From Echiichthys vipera (Eukaryota > Chordata > Actinopteri > Perciformes > Trachinidae): a stretch of 64,000 nt of DNA. This document shows, piece by piece, positions 54,319 through 64,000 of this stretch. The stretch lies in contig OY829653.1 in the NCBI GenBank assembly GCA_963691815.1, positions 1,707,026 to 1,771,025 of the forward strand, written 5' to 3'. A program made the translations under genes and the position numbers. The first letter of the stretch is position 1; the number at the start of each line of letters is the position of its first letter. Below the pieces are notes generated by a model that saw only the letters and a program-made list of their open reading frames with translations, searched no databases and had not been told where the DNA came from.

Positions 54319-56340
54319 GGATTCACAGCATTCATTCCATGGACTGAGAGAAAAGAGAGAAACGCCATTCAAACGCACGCCCACATGGCTACGCTGCTCC
54401 TTGATGCTAACATCACTTTCATCTGCACTTAGCTGGAACCGCTAAAGCTAACGGCTAACGCTAACTGTCAGTCAAACTCCTCTAATCCTTGTTTTGATGC
54501 TGTGGTTTTCTGGAGGGGACGGGTTCAAACAGGCTCAAACAGACTCCGGCCTCCTGGAGCTACTGGGCCGGGTCTGACCAACCTGGCAACCCCACTGCTG
54601 GACTTCTTTTTTGTTGCTGCCACTACAATCTTGAGACTCTAGATGGAGCTGTTCTCCTCATTCTCTTTCATTTATAAAATATCTAATTAAAAAATAAATC
54701 TCCACTAAGAGACCTCAGACTGATATTTGTGAAAGTCCAAATGGCGGATTTTTTCAGCCAGCACTTGAACGCCTCACAACATTCGAATGGACGCTCGATC
54801 CCCGGCTGTGGTGCGTTCAAACTCACGTAAAAGCTCGTATTTCTCAGTTTTTCACTACACGCAGATAGAAAGAGCAAAAAACACCCATTTTTTTCTTCCT
54901 CCGCGGAACAAAAGCAGAAACTCCGCCTCTGTAAACACAGAGAACTCATGTGAAACGGGTTTGAACTGCAGGGCCGTCCCACCCGCGACAACAACAGGCT
55001 GGTAATCTGCTGCACCTGTTCCTCCTCCTCCACCCTATCAGGAGGGATAAATACCAAATATGAATCATGCATTCAGATCCTCATCTTCATCATAATCACC
55101 GAGCACAAGGGAAAGCTCTCCTGGGTGTGTTTTTTTATTGTTTTATAAGCGATTAATGACGTTAAAGAGGTCAGTGAGTCACGGCCGTGGCTCTCTGTGA
55201 TTAATGCCGCAGATAATGCATCTGTTACATCATTATTTATTCATCCAAGTGTAAAAAACGCGCTTTAATCTGATCTAAGTGCGTGTAAACTGCAGGATTA
55301 CACGATTAAAAACCACATTAAAGCAGATAAACAAGAGCTGACACACCTGCAGGTTTAAGCAGAAACATTAAACTCTAAATGTAACGGCACTTTTTAACTG
55401 TTAGCTCCATTATCAGCTATTTTGTGATCTATAAAATCTATTAAATATCCCTGTAATAACAACTTAATATGATATAAAACAGGGGAAAGCAGGAGATTTT
55501 CGACTTTGTGGAGATAATTTAAGCGGATGTTGGGTATTTGTTTTGCCAGATGCGACTTTTGCAACTAGTTTATTCTCATTTTAACAGTTTTTATATTTAA
55601 ATGTTCTTATTAAATGAATTGCTTAGTTAATAAAACATCATATTATTGTGAAAAAACGACAATCACATCAAAATGACACCTTCAAATGTTGTTGTTTTGT
55701 TCGAAAAACAACACGAGAAAAGCAGCGAAACCTCGTTTAAAAAACGCTGAAATTAACGCGAGTTTGACATTTACGCTGCAAAAACGATCCATTATCAAAT
55801 CGATTTTTGGTTCGTGCTCACGTCGAGGGACTGATCGATTAATCGGCGTACTATTTCAGCACTGATGCGATTCACCGACCGGACTGCGGGACCAAAACAA
55901 AACCCGGGTCCGATAACAAAGTGGGGCAGAGCGGACGGTTTTGGTGGTTATACAAGAGAAGGGGTGGAGGCTGTAACTGTACACCAGCTGGGCAGGAGCG
56001 ACGCCCGTCTGCTCAACCTTTAGCCCCTGAAACACATCCTGAAAACACGGTCTCCTCCACACAAACACCCTCCTCCGCTTTCGCACTTTTACCGAGGAAA
56101 AGACGCGGAGTTCTGCAGCGCGACGGGCGCAGGATTAACGCAAATCCTGCACACTTAACGGGGTAAACCCGCACCTCAAAGGGGGTAAAAACGCATAAAT
56201 AACCCCTTAATAAGCAGATGGTGTCTTCACTGTTAGTGTGCATTAAAGAGATATAATAAAACATAATAATTAAAGATGGAATGAGTGTGAAGAAGGGCGC
56301 AGGGGCCGTTAACGGACACAGAGGGAGAAACAAAGAGCTC
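54319..56340. other. First intron of tp53inp1, remaining part
   Basis: AT-rich intron sequence. It contains the inverted second copy of the 40-bp dispersed repeat (54454-54493). Short open frames on both strands have no recognised domain. I see no further exon. Confidence 0.45.
54454..54493 (-). repeat. Dispersed 40-bp repeat, copy 2 (inverted)
   Basis: Exact reverse complement of 2984-3023. Confidence 0.75.
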
Positions 56341-56342
56341 AC

Positions 56343-56560
56343 CTGCGGCACAGAGAGGAGGAGCAGAAGATGCAAACGGCTTTAAAATCCTTAAAAAATG
56401 AGGTAGACGAGTCACTTTTCGAAAAAATGGAAAAACTTTTGGTTTCTTCGCGGAAGAAATAAGATAAAAGTGGATTTAAGGGCCGCGCGCCGGGACTCAC
56501 GGGCAGCTTTTCTGCTTCTTTCTCTTTTTTCAGTCCGTTTCCTCCCGACTGCTCCTTCTT
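56343..56560 (-). other. tp53inp1: tp53inp1 non-coding exon 1 (3' boundary at donor)
   Basis: On the minus strand CTCTGTGCCGCAG is followed by a strong donor, GTGAGC, with GT at 56342-56341. No in-frame extension of the CDS is needed, so this is read as the 5'UTR exon spliced to the exon containing the ATG at 52277. The upstream end is set only by the promoter motifs and is approximate. Confidence 0.55.
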
Positions 56561-56574
56561 TTGTTGTTGTTATG

Positions 56575-56665
56575 GAGCTGCAACAGCTGATCGCCCTGAC
56601 GTCACCAGCAGTCAGCCAATGGGAGGGGCCGGGTCTGGAGCGGCTCGGCCAATCACAGGGCTCGT
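56575..56665 (-). promoter_or_regulatory. tp53inp1: tp53inp1 promoter with CCAAT boxes and CRE
   Basis: A cluster of a CRE, TGACGTCA (56597-56604), two inverted CCAAT boxes (CCAATGGG at 56616 and CCAATCAC at 56650) and a GGGAGGGGCCGGG GC box. There is no TATA box. The position upstream of the non-coding exon fits a minus-strand core promoter. I did not identify a confident p53 response element. Confidence 0.6.
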
Positions 56666-56699
56666 TACATCGCCCCCCCCTCCTCCTGAAAAGGACATG

Positions 56700-57120
56700 A
56701 CTGGGCAAAGAGCTGCTGTTTGGGGATAACAACAGCACTGGATCTGGGCCTTTTCTCCGCTGCAGACACAAAGTTATTGCATAAGCACAACATCCGGGTC
56801 CATGTGCACGGTTTCCTGTTTTCAGAGTATTAATGTCAACATGGAAGTGGCACACGATGGCCCCGCTGAACGTTTACACAAGCGCCATACAAGGAAAACT
56901 ATGAGAGGAGCTTCTTTAAACACATTTGACCTCAGTTCAGTTGGTTTTTATTGCTTTTAAGTCACAGAGAAGTGATTCAAACACAGTGACGGGAAAAAAA
57001 GCGTCCGCTCGGTGGAAAAACACCAGCGGGGGAGGAAATGTCCTTTATTCAAAGACTGGATGAGATCGTAGACGGGTTACGTTTAAACAACCCGAGCGAG
57101 AACAGGAGAGATTTAGAGGC
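56700..57120. other. Intergenic sequence left of the CACTA element
   Basis: No open frame, RNA gene or named repeat recognised between the tp53inp1 promoter and the AAGAGACA minisatellite. Confidence 0.5.
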
Positions 57121-57124
57121 GAAG

Positions 57125-57233
57125 AGATGCAAACGGCCACAAAGAGACAAGAATCAACTGCAAAGAGACTCAAAGAGACAATAAACAACTGCAAAGAGAC
57201 AAGAAACAACCACAAAGAGACACAAAATAACCA
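57125..57233. repeat. GCAAAGAGACAAGAAACAAC-type minisatellite
   Basis: Degenerate units of about 20-28 bp built from GCAAAGAGAC and AACAACCACAAAGAGACA. The CACTA element starts directly at its right end, so the element appears to have inserted into it. Confidence 0.8.
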
Positions 57234-57439
57234 CACTGTAAATGCAAACAATGTCCTGACTTAAGAATAAATAGTGCATTTAACTTAATACATGCTAGTT
57301 TTTAAAGTTTACTTTCTTACACCGAGTTTTCTGCACTTTTTAACTGCATACTTGTTTCATTAAGTAATATGAACTGGATTTTTCTGAGTGAGTAGCATGG
57401 TTTGTGGTATGAGACGTCAGTTACACCCAGTGCGCATGT

Positions 57440-57554
57440 CCATTTCCGGTTAGCGCGCATCTACTACTGTCGGTAAACTCAAGCAAGCGGTCAAAGCCAG
57501 CCATGCACACGGCCCCGGTGCTCTCACGGAACGTTGGCTCTTACGGTGGTTTCG
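57440..57554 (+). promoter_or_regulatory. CACTA element promoter region and leader exon 1
   Basis: Unlike the AT-rich ends, this stretch is CpG-containing (CCGGTTAGCGCGCATC). It ends at a strong donor, GGTAAGTG (GT at 57555-57556). An ATG at 57503 reads MHTAPVLSRNVGSYGGF and, if spliced to the acceptor at 58040, terminates after GGMRP, giving a 22-aa upstream ORF. The start site was not determined. Confidence 0.5.
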
Positions 57555-58040
57555 GTAAGTGTAAAGCTTTTGTTCGTAATCTTGTCAATATGATTTAATG
57601 TTTGGAATGAGAGTTGTTGGACTAAAGCCCATTCTTCGACTTCTTGTTGGCATGTTAGCCTATGTGTGTGTCTGCCCGCGCGTTCACAGAGCAGACGTTA
57701 GTAGCAGCTCAACATGAGCGAATCTGAATAAAAGTACTTTTACTCGGCCTTGAGCCCCAGTGTAGTGCTAATATGTAACATGTCTCCGCCGAGTCCTGTC
57801 TGTTAGCTGCTGTTGTTTGTGAGTTAGCTAATTAGCTTAGCTTAACGGGCTGTGGTGGGAGAGAAGCGTTATGTGGGGGGGGGGGGGGGGCACATTCAAA
57901 TGAAATTATGGACACGGATATGTTGAATACACCTAGATAAAACATAGTTTGACTCTCATTGAATAACTACATTGTTTTTGATTAATGGTGTCACTTGGCA
58001 CTGACTAGTGATTTTACCCAGTTTTGTTTATTTCATGCAG

Positions 58041-58102
58041 GTGGTATGAGACCCTGATACATACTAAAACCAACAAACCAACACAGAAGAAAAGGAGACA
58101 AG
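58041..58102 (+). other. CACTA element leader exon 2
   Basis: Bounded by the acceptor TTTATTTCATGCAG and the donor AAG|GTGGGC. It contains stops in all useful frames and is non-coding apart from the end of the 22-aa upstream ORF. It could splice either to 58372 (transposase ORF) or to 61218 (second ORF). Confidence 0.5.
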
Positions 58103-58508
58103 GTGGGCACCGCTTTCATAAAGAAATTCAAAATGCAGGTCAGATTAATAATGCTTAAGTAATACATTTTGTTGGAAGGAGTTTTTCATAGAACTGTCAT
58201 CTGTTTTAATACACAACATTGTAAACATTATTGAAATAATATTAATCTGTTCATCATTTAATCTTGCTTAGATATGAAGGATATGTGAATACACATGGCT
58301 GTTAAAAATGACTTTTTAAAATTGTACTATTTAATACATTTTTTTACATTTATTTTTTTCTTTCCATATAGTGTACCTTAGGTGGTGTCTCTGGCAGTGA
58401 AGTTGTTGGCAGTTAGAAAAAAGGTTCCCTCAGTCACCAAGACTGTGTTGGCCACCAGGGTACCAGATAACCATCTTACCCATCTTTCAAGTGTCTACTG
58501 GAAGAGGG

Positions 58509-61184
58509 ATGCAGTGGACGTGTAAGTTCTGCACTTTTGTCACTCCAAAAAGAGGCCAGCTATTAAAGCATTATAGATTAAAGCATGGTGGCTTCACAAG
58601 AACCTCCCCAATACCATGTCTTTATCAGCAGTGTATTTGCACTTTCAAATCATTTAATGCCCTGAAGGTTCATGTATCCAGATTTCACTCACAGGTGGTC
58701 AGTGAAAAAGATTATGTGCAAACATTTAATTGTCAAGTGTGTGAGTTTAACGAACCTTGCAGTGAAAATGAATTTTTTACTCATTTACGCAAGCATCTGA
58801 AGTTGATGCAGAAAGTGCAGTGCCCCTATCTGGACTGTGACTTTGAGACAAATGTCTACTCTACTTTTAATACACACAAAAATAGGAATCATGACCCGAA
58901 GTATTCTGCATCTAGTCTTCAGTTCAAACCAGGAATAGCTGTGCAGCTCTGTGACACTGAGGAGAGCACCTCTGTCCCAGCTGAACCAGTCCCAGCTGAA
59001 GATGTCACTAGTTTAGAAGAAGAGGATCTGACAGATGTTGGTGTTGATGTCAATGACCTCAACTCTCAACTTGAGCATAATTTAGCCTCACTTTTCCTGA
59101 AAATGCAGACAATACTGAACATATCTGAAAGTGCTCTCCAAGAAATCATCCAGCAAATACGACAGGTATTTCAACTTTCAGAACCCCTGATGTTTTCTGT
59201 GGTTGAGGAGATACTCAGACGCCATTATCCTGATATTGATAATGCTGTTGTTAAGGAGGTAGTCTGTGCATTGACTGACACAAATGTATTTTTGAAACAC
59301 ACATCAGCTGGAGGCTCACTTTCAACTTCCAATAGGAGAGCAACTTACATAGCGAAAGAATTTCTTGTCGTGGAACCTGTGGAGTTTGTCACTGACAAGC
59401 AGGGTCAAAATATAGTTTACATTCCATTGATTAAAATGCTTCAGGCACTGTTGAGCAAAGACGGTGTTTTAGACAAGGTTCTCACCACCAGCAGCTCTAA
59501 AGGAAGTGGATATAGTAACTATAGGGATGGTTCTCACTTTAGTGAAAATGCCATTTTATCAGAAGACGAATTCAGAATCACCCTGGGGTTGTATATTGAT
59601 GACTTTGAGGTTGCAAACCCACTCGGAACATCTAAGAAGAAGCATAAATTGTGCGCAGTATATTGGGTTCTTGCCAATCTACACCCAAAGTACCGATCAT
59701 CCCTTCATGCCATACAGTTGGCTGTTTTATGCAAGGTAAACACCGTTAAGGAGAAGGGGTATTATGAAGTCCTACGTCCACTTATTGAAGACCTAGCATC
59801 ACTTGAGGAGAATGGAGTTTATGTTGAAAAGTTGGGAGCAAGCATTAAGGGGACTGTGCTGTATGTTGCAGCAGATAACTTGGCTGCCCATGCATTGGCG
59901 GGATTTCAAGAGAGCTTTGTTGTGCAGCGAATGTGCAGGTTTTGTATGGCCACACGAGAAGAAATCCAAACAAAAAATGTCAACTCAGGTTATTACATGC
60001 TGAGAACCAAAGATGCCCATGACAGACAGGTTCAGGAAGTCAAGCAGGACCCATCTAAAGTAGCACATTATGGAGTCAAAGGTGGATGTGTGCTTGGTGA
60101 AAACTTGAAATATTTTCATGCCGTAGATGGATTTCCTCCAGATATTCTTCATGATTTTTTGGAGGGAGTGGTCCCATTTGAATTGCACCTGTGCATTCAA
60201 GATCTGATAAAAAAGAAATACATCTCTCTTGAGACACTAAATCAGGCCATCAAAGAATTCCCATATTTCTTTTCTGACAAAACGGACAAACCTCAACCAG
60301 TTCCAAAGACATTAGCCTCAAGGAAGACGATAGGAGGGAATGGCCATGAAAACTGGTGTCTAATCAGACTGCTTCCCTTAATGATTGGGCATCTTGTTCC
60401 TGAGGGAGATGAGACATGGGAGGTGCTCATGGTCTTAAAAGATGTGCTTGAATTGGTTGTGTCTCCAAGATTCACAGATGAGTCTTTGTTCTATTTAGAG
60501 TCTAAATTGTCAGAGCACAGAGAGTTACTACTGAATGCTTTTCCAGCTTGCAGACTCCGTCCAAAGCATCACTATATCGAGCATTATCCCCACTTGACAA
60601 AAGTCTTTGGCCCTCTCATAGACATGTGGACAATGAGATTCGAAGGGAAGCACAAGTTCTTCAAAAAAGTCATCCATGAAACTCAGAACTTCAAAAATGT
60701 TCCCCTAACTTTGGCAAGGCGACATCAAAAGATGATGGCGTACCATTTGGACTGTGCTTCATTTTTTAAACCAGCACTCCAAGCAAACAAAGTCAAGAGC
60801 ATAATGATTTCTTCCCTCCCAGGGAACATTCAAGACATTTTGCACCAAAGATGTGGTCTCCAAAACACAGTCCTGTCAGCTGTGTCTGTCAATATTGATG
60901 GAATGAACTATGCTGCAGATATGGTGGTTTCTGTAGGTTCATGTGGAGGGCTTCCAGAATTCAGACAGATTAAGCAAGTGCTAGTGATTAATACAGACAT
61001 TGTTTTCTTGTGCAAACCAATGATTGCATGGTATCATGAGCATCTTCGTGCCTATGAATTGACACAAAGCAGCGCAGGCTTGGTTGCCTCTCAGTTGACT
61101 GAGTTCAATGATGTTTTTCCTTTGTCGGCATACCGAGTCAGAGGCACGTTGTTTGTTTCTTTGAAACATTACATATTATGCTAG
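58509..61184 (+). CDS. CACTA-like transposase with four C2H2 zinc fingers (891 aa)
   Basis: Predicted DDE transposase of the CACTA/EnSpm superfamily, which would bind element ends and catalyse cut-and-paste transposition. The first ATG in the frame is at 58509; an upstream GTG at 58491 is in frame but unlikely to be used. Four C2H2 fingers lie at residues 5-26, 37-60, 75-96 and 105-128. A Tnp2-like core follows. LGLYIDDFEVANPLG (D364/D365) aligns with the first catalytic Asp region, and VAADNLAAHALAGF with CRFC (D456; C476, C479) aligns with the second Asp and Cys pair. DILHDFLEGVVPFEL (545-559, E552) follows, and the C-terminal HHYIEHYPHL ... GPLIDMWTMRFEGKH (from 687) resembles the domain found after Tnp2. 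The frame is unbroken in one exon preceded by the acceptor CCATATAG at 58371. The motif matches are from memory and the catalytic Glu is uncertain. Confidence 0.75.
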   Translation: MQWTCKFCTFVTPKRGQLLKHYRLKHGGFTRTSPIPCLYQQCICTFKSFNALKVHVSRFHSQVVSEKDYVQTFNCQVCEFNEPCSENEFFTHLRKHLKLMQKVQCPYLDCDFETNVYSTFNTHKNRNHDPKYSASSLQFKPGIAVQLCDTEESTSVPAEPVPAEDVTSLEEEDLTDVGVDVNDLNSQLEHNLASLFLKMQTILNISESALQEIIQQIRQVFQLSEPLMFSVVEEILRRHYPDIDNAVVKEVVCALTDTNVFLKHTSAGGSLSTSNRRATYIAKEFLVVEPVEFVTDKQGQNIVYIPLIKMLQALLSKDGVLDKVLTTSSSKGSGYSNYRDGSHFSENAILSEDEFRITLGLYIDDFEVANPLGTSKKKHKLCAVYWVLANLHPKYRSSLHAIQLAVLCKVNTVKEKGYYEVLRPLIEDLASLEENGVYVEKLGASIKGTVLYVAADNLAAHALAGFQESFVVQRMCRFCMATREEIQTKNVNSGYYMLRTKDAHDRQVQEVKQDPSKVAHYGVKGGCVLGENLKYFHAVDGFPPDILHDFLEGVVPFELHLCIQDLIKKKYISLETLNQAIKEFPYFFSDKTDKPQPVPKTLASRKTIGGNGHENWCLIRLLPLMIGHLVPEGDETWEVLMVLKDVLELVVSPRFTDESLFYLESKLSEHRELLLNAFPACRLRPKHHYIEHYPHLTKVFGPLIDMWTMRFEGKHKFFKKVIHETQNFKNVPLTLARRHQKMMAYHLDCASFFKPALQANKVKSIMISSLPGNIQDILHQRCGLQNTVLSAVSVNIDGMNYAADMVVSVGSCGGLPEFRQIKQVLVINTDIVFLCKPMIAWYHEHLRAYELTQSSAGLVASQLTEFNDVFPLSAYRVRGTLFVSLKHYILC

Positions 61185-61221
61185 CCGCACCAACTTTTAT
61201 GGCTCTCTTCTTTGTAGGACT

Positions 61222-63813
61222 ATGGAACAGAAGTGGCCAATCAGAGTCATCGTCACTGATTGTGACATTAGAAGAATCAGTCTTGATCAGAAACCAGACA
61301 ACCTTGAGTCTCTTTTGGAACACTTGAAAGTTAAACTGGCACTACCATATGATTTCAAACTACAGTTTGAAGACCCACTGTTTAACAACGCCCTCTGCAA
61401 TCTGACAGATGTGTCAGAACTGCCAGATCGAGCCACGCTGAAAATTATAAGTCTTGAGTCCCTCTCTTTAGTCTCTAGCATACTGTCTTCACCGAGCACA
61501 TCTGATACAGAGATACTGTATACAAGTGAAGAAAAATCTCAGTTGATGAGGCCGGATCCTTGGCCGTCTGCATTTGATATTCCAGAATTCTCTGTGGATG
61601 TAAATTTCCGACTGAGACAGGGAGACCTTGCCTACATGAAGGATGGAACTCGGATGGATGTTTCTCGGGACATGAAACATGTGATCTTAGAAAGACTTGC
61701 AGAGACAATGTACAAATACACAGCATACCCCACAGAGGAAAACTGTCAAGAAGTGGCCTCTGCACTGATTGCAAAACATCCCTGTCTGAAAGAAGCTGGA
61801 TCATCCACTGGATACTGTGGATGGAAAAATAGCATTAAGTTTAAGATGGGGAATTTCCGTACAAAAATGAGGAGATCTGGAATGGCCGATGTCACGGTGA
61901 ATGGCAACAAGAGGAATAGGGATTTCCCTGAAGGAGCGCCATCATGTAGTAACATAAAAAGAGCAAAAAGAAGTGAGACAAATTTCTTGCCAAATTTTCC
62001 TGATGGTGAAAATGCAGATACTCTTGAGTCTGTTAGAAGACAGCTTGAAAGTGAAGCAATCAAAAGGCTTCCGGACTCAGCTGATGTGAAGAAAATGATG
62101 GACCAGACATTTTCTTTGCGACGTAAAGAAATCATGGAAGAACAGCCTCCAGTTAAAAGGATGATGGAACGCTGGCCTGCGCTGTTCACAGAAAGTCAGG
62201 TATGTCCCACTGACACTGCACTACACTGAACCACACCACAAGTAATAATTATTTTCATTGTAGATTACTCTGTTTCATTATTTGAATGATTAATTGATTT
62301 ATCATTGAGTAAATCTGGTCATTACTTTTTGAGAAATGTATTGTATATGACATCCAAAGGACCTTATTTAGCTACCTAACCCTATTTGACTGTGTTTTAT
62401 TGTTTCTTAAGGTGTTTGCCGAGTTCTACAGAGTCGCTAGTAAGAACCTCAAGAAAGACTTCTACGAAGCTCTAGACCACCATACCACTCGTCTCATTGA
62501 CCTCTTCAAATCCAAAAAAGGAGTTGTCGGTCAATCACTTGATCACCTCCTCCAGCCAATCAATACACAAGTAAGTGTTGTTTCAGTTTCTTAATCATTA
62601 CCACCTTATGGTAGAGTGCTTGCAAGCTTCAACTAGGCCTACAGCTGCTACTACAGTACAAGTAGTTCTTTAAAATTTAACATTGTAACTTGAGCACGTA
62701 TTCATCCACAGACATTTTTTCCCAAATAAGTTTGCTTTCATATAGTCTTCTGCTTATTGTTTTTTGTCATTTTTTCCATGAGACGAGTGACATCACCACA
62801 ACACGCACTGCTGTCCTGCAATGTCTGCCCCTGTTTCTTGGTGATAAGTCAGGCGAATTCTTCCTCAGTTGCCGAGTAAGTACATTTATGATGGTAATGA
62901 TATGATCATCGTACAGTGCACATTTTAGGACGTCATCAGACCTCAGGTTCGGTTCATTTCAGAAAAAACAGCATTCTATATAGCAATATCCCCCAAACTG
63001 AGATCAAGTTAGGTATTATAGCCTGTACTCACACTTTGCAAACAAAACATATTTAAATGGGGATGTCACAACATTTAACAAGTGACATATTTTTAATCAG
63101 TTGGGAGTTACAAACAAATTTGATGTCTCACATGTGATGCTCAAGGAAAGCAATTTTACATCTTAGTCTATGGTGAAAATGTTTTATTTCCATTTCTCCT
63201 GATATAAAATTTGGTTTAGAGGGTTATATCACTAAATTGCAACTACACATTTATGTTTAAAATGATTTTCAATGCATGCAAAGTTTGAGCCAAATCTGTT
63301 TTTTTAATGCTTTTTGTGCAGGTTTAGTACTGAAATGCAGCCATTTCTACCTGCTCATAATCTAAAGAGCTCTCTAAGACAGTATTCCAGAGTTGTGGTT
63401 TGTTCTATGTGATTTTGTGCAGACACTTTAATCATCAAAGTGAACACACTATAACTGTGAGTCTTAGCATCCTACCTGAATTTATTTGTGTTCTTTTATT
63501 TTTAATGAAGGATTCGAACACTACAGATGACTTCACCCAGGTGCCTGTTGGGGTTCTTAGAGTCATGACTGAGGACACGCCACCAGTGATTAACAGCATT
63601 GCAATCATCCTTGAAGGAAACATCATCATGGATGAGATTCCCACAACCTCTCAAGCACTTTGTCTTCTGTTCGGCTTAATATATGCACTCCATCTGGATT
63701 ACCCCAAAGGTATGAAGAACACATTTGAGTTCATCCAGAAGATATTGTTGAACCTCGGACCTCAAAAACTCAGCCCAAGACTGCAAACATTAAAAAATGC
63801 TCTTTCGGGCTAG
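61222..63813 (+). CDS. CACTA second ORF, SAMD3-like/PB1-like accessory protein (510 aa)
   Basis: Four exons join in phase with GT-AG junctions: 61222-62199 (acceptor AG at 61216-61217), 62412-62570, 62783-62875 and 63511-63813 (1533 nt). Residues 4-80 (IRVIVTDCDIRRISL ... LPDRATLKII) look like a ubiquitin/PB1-like fold. From residue 114 comes a conserved block, WPSAFDIPEF, HPCLKEAGSSTGYCGWKNSI and KFKMGNFRTKMRRSG, followed by basic KRNRDF/KIKRAK-type sequence and MERWPALFTESQ. The C-terminus ends with SQALCLLFGLIYALHLDYPKG. Similar proteins occur in many copies in fish genomes, annotated as sterile alpha motif domain-containing protein 3-like. Here the ORF starts 37 bases after the transposase stop, so it is probably the element's second protein, comparable in position to TnpA of En/Spm. 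The function is unknown; DNA-end binding or regulation is an inference. Confidence 0.75.
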
Positions 63814-64000
63814 ATGTTGTGGCTAGGGATAGCTATACTAGTTGTCTACATAAGTGTGGTGTGTGAATGAGTGTTGGTTTGATGGGGCTGAAACAAAACA
63901 TTATTGAATACTTCGTAGTTTTATTTTTATTGTACTGAATATTATGTTTCACTTGCATTTTTTTTAATGTTTTGATAATGAAACCGTGAAAGCCTCTTTT
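63814..64000. other. AT-rich sequence downstream of second CACTA ORF
   Basis: Presumed 3'UTR or subterminal region of the element. No AATAAA is present in it, and no inverted copy of the CACTG end is visible. Confidence 0.5.

Larger units (their letters stand above)
57234..64000 (+). mobile_element. CACTA (EnSpm-like) DNA transposon, 3' end outside window
   Basis: The left end begins CACTGTAAATGCAAACAATG. CACTG/CACTA is the defining terminus of CACTA elements and resembles fish EnSpm ends. The three preceding bases (CCA, 57231-57233) would be the target duplication. Inside are a CpG-containing leader exon, a small second exon, an intact transposase ORF and an intact spliced second ORF. No matching CAGTG end or duplicated CCA is visible before 64000, so the right end must lie beyond. 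Both ORFs are unbroken, so the element may still be active or be under selection. A domesticated locus is the alternative. Confidence 0.75.

Overview
The window is vertebrate nuclear DNA, most likely from a teleost fish. It holds spliced genes with GT-AG introns, very long CA/GT microsatellites, many minisatellites, V-SINE-type tRNA-derived SINEs, a hAT-type MITE and a CACTA/EnSpm DNA transposon. The two host genes, a cyclin E2 gene (ccne2) and tp53inp1, lie side by side on the minus strand. They are also neighbours in other vertebrates as I recall. I cannot name the species.

Layout: (1) 1-4266 is non-coding flank with a possible poly(A) signal and a 60-bp GC-rich minisatellite. (2) 4267-29280 is a 25-kb composite satellite. 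About 65 units of 340-560 bp each join a conserved ~245-bp core to a variable run of telomere-type CCCTAA hexamers. Inside it a ten-unit, 3.9-kb higher-order block occurs three times. (3) 29290-31450 is AT-rich sequence, probable ccne2 3'UTR, and a cluster of V-SINE copies. (4) 31953-41137 is ccne2, minus strand: eleven coding exons (395 aa) plus a non-coding first exon and a CpG-rich promoter with E2F-, NRF1-, CRE- and CCAAT-like sites. Its introns hold repeats, including a 465-bp uninterrupted (CA)n whose edge forms a 5' splice site. (5) 41735-47200 is intergenic or possible tp53inp1 3'UTR, with two minisatellites (one containing a 200-base assembly gap) and an inverted pair of ZNF143/Staf-like motifs. 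(6) 47370-56560 is tp53inp1, minus strand: three coding exons (286 aa) plus a non-coding first exon and a CCAAT/CRE promoter. Its introns hold 26-bp and 31-bp minisatellites and a 161-bp inverted repeat derived from a transposon with a Myb/SANT-like ORF. (7) 57234 to the right edge is most of a CACTA (EnSpm-like) transposon, plus strand. It has a CACTG terminus, small 5' leader exons, an unspliced 891-aa zinc-finger transposase ORF and a spliced 510-aa second ORF. Its 3' end lies beyond the window.

The host genes act in G1/S control (cyclin E2 activates CDK2) and in p53-linked stress response and autophagy (TP53INP1). The two features most worth following up are the telomere-repeat composite satellite with its higher-order structure, and the CACTA element. 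In the latter, the transposase ORF sits where it could be skipped by splicing to make the second protein, as in plant En/Spm.
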